Assembly (NCBI GenBank): GCA_016295225.1
Contig: JAEDLP010000023.1
Location: 1-18,848 of the forward strand
DNA length: 18,848 nucleotides
Source: Oscillospiraceae bacterium
GTDB taxonomy: Bacteria > Bacillota > Clostridia > Oscillospirales > Oscillospiraceae
Direction of reading: 5' to 3'
Shown: positions 16,543 through 18,848 of the stretch, piece by piece
Layout of the letters: each line of letters starts with the position of its first letter
Position numbering within the stretch: the first letter of the stretch is position 1
The notes under the pieces: generated by a model
Databases searched by the model: none
What the model saw: the letters and a program-made list of their open reading frames with translations, nothing else
Told to the model about the DNA's origin: nothing
Translations under genes and position numbers: made by a program

Positions 16543-17670
16543 ATGCAGCAGCGCTCCCTTGCTCCCATCCCCCTGGCCACGGCCATCCTGACGGCTTTGA
16601 CCGCCCTGGGGTATCTCTTTCGTCTGTTCGGAGGTCTGAACTACTTCCCGGCCTCCCTGATCTTTCTCTCCCTGCTGGGCTTCGGCGTGTACGGATTTTT
16701 CGCCGCCGTCCTCTTTTTCCGCCGGCGGGACATCATGCTTCCCATTGCGGCAGCCGCCCTGTGCCTGCTGAACCTGGCGAGCTTGCCCCGAAGCTTCAGC
16801 AGCGTGTGGAGCTTCCTGGGCTGTCTCCTGTTTCTGACGGCCTCTCTGGGCCTGCTGGTCTGGGCGGGCTGCTCAGTGCTGGAGCCCCTCTTCGAGTACC
16901 AGCCCCTGACGGAAAAGCTCTGGTTCCTGCCCGGTCTGGCCGGTGCCCTGGGGGCTTTCCTGTCCATCGCCGCCTCCCCCTACCTGGGCAACCTGCTGGG
17001 GAACCTCTTCTCCATCGCTGTGTACTTCCTGCTGTCCCTCTCCCTCGTCTTCCCGGACGGGAACCCGGCGCGAACCTTCTCCGGCCCGATCCCCCCTGCG
17101 GGCGAGTCCTATGAAGGGCCCGCGGACTTTGGTCCGCCCCGGCAGGAATACCCGGGGGTTGACGATACCGCCCCTGTCTCCCAGCCCTGGGACGGCTACT
17201 GCGACATGCTCAAGCATGTGCTGCTTCTGATCTTCACCTTTGGCGTGTGGTATCTCATCTGGATCTACCGCACCACCGGGTATCTGAACCAGGTGGAGGA
17301 CGAGCCCCCCCGGACCCCCACCAACCAGCTTCTGCTGTGCCTGTTCGTCCCCTTCTATCGCATTTACTGGGTGTACAAAAGCGCCCAGCGGCTGGACCGC
17401 CTGGCCAACGGCCAGGGCGTTTTCTCGGACCTGCGGATCGTCTGTCTAGTGCTGGCCTTCTTTGTGGCCGTCCTGCCCCCGGTCCTCATGCAGGACAAGA
17501 TGAACCTCCTTTCCGGCCGGGAAGAGGCCCCTGCGGGCCGCCCCTACGTCTCTCCTGTCAGCGACGAGGAGCTGGCCGTCCGCTTGCGGACCTACAAGTC
17601 CCTGCTGGATGACGGTCTTATCACCCAGGAGGACTACGACTCCAAGAAAAAACAGATTCTGGGTTTATGA
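16543..17670 (+). CDS. Multi-pass membrane protein with DUF4234 and C-terminal SHOCT domain
   Basis: A 375-residue membrane protein of unknown function. Residues 9 to about 170 hold six hydrophobic segments (roughly 9-28, 35-59, 64-80, 88-110, 126-144, 151-170). A proline- and glycine-rich linker (171-217) follows. The second half resembles DUF4234: MLKHVLLLIFTFGVWYLIWI (222-241), then LLLCLFVPFYRIYWVYKSAQ (263-282), and another membrane segment near 298-316. Residues 341-375 are a SHOCT-type short helical tail (ELAVRLRTYKSLLDDGLITQ and onward), commonly found at protein ends and thought to aid assembly. The ATG is preceded by AAAGGAG at about 16528-16534; longer starts would lie in the promoter. 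It is transcribed alone, divergently from polA, and ends at a terminator. Confidence 0.85.
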   Translation: MQQRSLAPIPLATAILTALTALGYLFRLFGGLNYFPASLIFLSLLGFGVYGFFAAVLFFRRRDIMLPIAAAALCLLNLASLPRSFSSVWSFLGCLLFLTASLGLLVWAGCSVLEPLFEYQPLTEKLWFLPGLAGALGAFLSIAASPYLGNLLGNLFSIAVYFLLSLSLVFPDGNPARTFSGPIPPAGESYEGPADFGPPRQEYPGVDDTAPVSQPWDGYCDMLKHVLLLIFTFGVWYLIWIYRTTGYLNQVEDEPPRTPTNQLLLCLFVPFYRIYWVYKSAQRLDRLANGQGVFSDLRIVCLVLAFFVAVLPPVLMQDKMNLLSGREEAPAGRPYVSPVSDEELAVRLRTYKSLLDDGLITQEDYDSKKKQILGL

Positions 17671-17700
17671 TTCCATCTACACAATAAATATCCCCCGGCA

Positions 17701-17738
17701 AAAAACCTGGCTGCCATTTCATGCGCAGCCAGGTTTTT
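17701..17738 (+). terminator. Rho-independent terminator after the DUF4234 gene
   Basis: A perfect 14-base stem, AAAAACCTGGCTGC (17701-17714) with GCAGCCAGGTTTTT (17725-17738). A and T runs at the two feet make it usable in both directions. Confidence 0.88.
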
Positions 17739-17740
17739 CA

Positions 17741-17784
17741 ACACACAACAAAAGGACGGCTTACGCCGTCCTTTTGTTGTGTGT
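17741..17784 (-). terminator. Long hairpin after the CD1247-type gene
   Basis: A perfect 20-base stem (17741-17760 with 17765-17784) closed by the four-base loop TTAC, lying 11 bases beyond the stop of the minus-strand gene. It contains an internal TTTT/AAAA step instead of a clean T tail, so termination on its own is likely but not certain; the next hairpin at 17701 supplies a T run. Confidence 0.7.
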
Positions 17785-17795
17785 GAATGAGAGGA

Positions 17796-18236
17796 TCAGT
17801 CGTCCTCTTCCTCCTCACCCTCGTCCACCAGGTCCATAGAGAACTTGTCGCCGCAGTTGGGGCAGGTGACCTCGCCGATGTCCAGGATGCTCTCGTCGAT
17901 GACAATGTCCTCGCCGCAGCTGGGGCACTCGATCTCGAAGAATGCGTCGTCGTCCACGTCGCCGCACTGGCCGCAGCAGCCCTCGAAGTCGAAGTCGTCG
18001 TCGTCATCCTCGAAGAGCACCTCTTCCACGTCTTCCAGGTCCTCGGAGATGGCGTCCACCTCTTCCTCCACGGCCTCAATCTCGTCCTCCAGGTCCTCCA
18101 CGGCCAGGCCGATGTCTTCCAGAATGTCAATGATCTTGGTCAGCAGTTTGGCCTCCTTGGAGGGCTCCTTGTCCAGATCCAGGCCGTCAGCCAGGCCCTT
18201 CAGATAAGCGACCTTTTCGGTGATAGTCATAGTCAT
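17796..18236 (-). CDS. Acidic zinc-ribbon protein with CD1247-type N-terminal domain
   Basis: A 146-residue, very acidic protein. Residues 1 to about 45 (TITEKVAYLKGLADGLDLD and on) match the small helical domain named after Clostridioides difficile CD1247. A long acidic helix follows (about 45-80, probably coiled coil), ending in a run of aspartates. Then come GCCGQCG and a zinc ribbon with two CxxC knuckles, IECPSCGEDIVIDE and VTCPNCGDKFSMD, and an acidic tail. Function is unknown; metal binding is inferred from the cysteines. The ATG at 18236 has AGGA ten bases upstream; a second ATG at 18230 is possible. Downstream of efp on the same strand, an arrangement I recall as common in clostridia but cannot check here. 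Confidence 0.85.
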   Translation of the reverse strand: MTMTITEKVAYLKGLADGLDLDKEPSKEAKLLTKIIDILEDIGLAVEDLEDEIEAVEEEVDAISEDLEDVEEVLFEDDDDDFDFEGCCGQCGDVDDDAFFEIECPSCGEDIVIDESILDIGEVTCPNCGDKFSMDLVDEGEEEEDD

Positions 18237-18276
18237 AATCAATCATTCCTTTCTAAACAGATGGTTTCCATGAGCA

Positions 18277-18317
18277 AGACAGGCTCAACAGGCCACACTG
18301 ACCCATCGAGCCTGTCT
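18277..18317. other. Inverted repeat in the efp-CD1247 spacer
   Basis: AGACAGGCTC (18277-18286) and GAGCCTGTCT (18308-18317) form a 10-base stem with a 21-base loop that can itself make a small internal hairpin. No T tail follows on the minus strand, so this is more likely a partial terminator or mRNA-processing element than a full stop. Confidence 0.4.
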
Positions 18318-18330
18318 GAACAGTCAAAAA

Positions 18331-18848
18331 TTAACCCTTGGAACGCTCCAGGTACTCGCCGCTGCGGGTGTCGACCTTGATCTTGTCGCCCACGTTGATG
18401 AACAGGGGGACCTTGATCTCAGCGCCGGTCTCCAGGACGGCAGGCTTGGTCACGTTGGTAGCGGTGTCGCCCTTGAAGCCGGGGTCGGTCTCGGTGACTT
18501 CCAGGTCAACAAAGGTGGGGGGCTCCACGGAGAAGATCTTGCCCTTGTAGCTGCTGATCTTGCACATCATCTCTTCCTTCACAAAGCGGAAGTTGTCGCC
18601 CAGCAGCTCAGTAGCGATGGGGATCATGTCAAAGGTCTCCTGATCCATGAAGTAGTACAGATCGCCGTCGTTGTAGCTGTACTGCATGTCCTTCTTCTCC
18701 ACGTAAGCGTTCTCAAACTTAGCAGTGGGGTTGAAAGAGGTCTCGGTAACGGAACCGGTGATGACGTTCTTCATCTTGGTGCGGACAAAGGCTGCGCCCT
18801 TACCGGGCTTGACATGCTGGAACTCGATGACCTGCATGACCTGGCCGT
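18331..18848 (-). CDS. efp: Translation elongation factor P, N-terminus outside window
   Basis: Elongation factor P binds ribosomes stalled at consecutive prolines and promotes peptide-bond formation. The visible 172 residues run from GQVMQVIEFQHVKPGKGAAF in the N-terminal KOW-like domain to the stop. The lysine in the KPGKGAAF loop is the residue that enters the peptidyl-transfer centre and is modified in some bacteria. Two OB-like domains follow (SVEPPTFVDLEVTETDPGFK, then the C-terminal SGEYLERSKG). A methionine at 18837 is internal: the frame continues upstream as GQV, and the usual first dozen or so residues lie past the window edge. Length and motifs otherwise look normal. A CD1247-type gene follows about 95 bases downstream on the same strand. 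Confidence 0.96.
   Translation of the reverse strand, partial: GQVMQVIEFQHVKPGKGAAFVRTKMKNVITGSVTETSFNPTAKFENAYVEKKDMQYSYNDGDLYYFMDQETFDMIPIATELLGDNFRFVKEEMMCKISSYKGKIFSVEPPTFVDLEVTETDPGFKGDTATNVTKPAVLETGAEIKVPLFINVGDKIKVDTRSGEYLERSKG

Overview
The window looks like chromosome from a GC-rich member of the Clostridia, most likely an Oscillospiraceae-type gut anaerobe. This is inferred from gene content (pyruvate phosphate dikinase, a selenium/molybdenum hydroxylase maturation set, an acidic CD1247-type zinc-ribbon protein) and from GC-rich codon use. No selection of a species is possible from the sequence alone. Nearly all of it is coding; no gap reaches 300 bases.

Positions 1-6700 form a molybdenum hydroxylase region. 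A molybdate-binding lipoprotein gene (modA, minus, cut by the window start) diverges from a tight plus-strand set: a Crp/Fnr-type regulator, yqeC, yqeB and mocA. The last three are the accessory genes that accompany selenium-dependent molybdenum hydroxylases. A ModE-type DNA-binding protein is encoded convergently and overlaps the mocA end. It diverges from a xanthine-dehydrogenase-family gene. That gene is abnormal: half of an FAD subunit is joined in frame to a molybdopterin subunit that has lost its start, the iron-sulfur domain is missing, and a one-base frameshift separates the C-terminal third. Two symmetrical candidate operators sit in the two divergent promoter regions.

Positions 6742-11314 hold three plus-strand single-gene units, each followed by a clear hairpin terminator: a 3-hydroxyacyl-CoA dehydrogenase relative, pyruvate phosphate dikinase (ppdK), and a TspO/MBR membrane protein. 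A tRNA-Thr(CGT) gene on the minus strand has a strong promoter and shares its terminator with the TspO gene.

Positions 11547-16512 contain a minus-strand operon in transcription order polA, rimI, a GNAT acetyltransferase, tsaD, with two ATGA overlaps. A small cluster of DnaA-box-like 9-mers lies just beyond the tsaD stop. Divergent from polA is a multi-pass DUF4234/SHOCT membrane protein with a near-consensus promoter. At the right edge, efp (cut by the window end) and a CD1247-type acidic zinc-ribbon gene are read on the minus strand. Two long tandem hairpins separate them from the membrane-protein gene.

I do not see a new defence, mobile or CRISPR-like system. The most notable items are the FAD-molybdopterin chimera and the regulatory palindromes of the molybdenum region.
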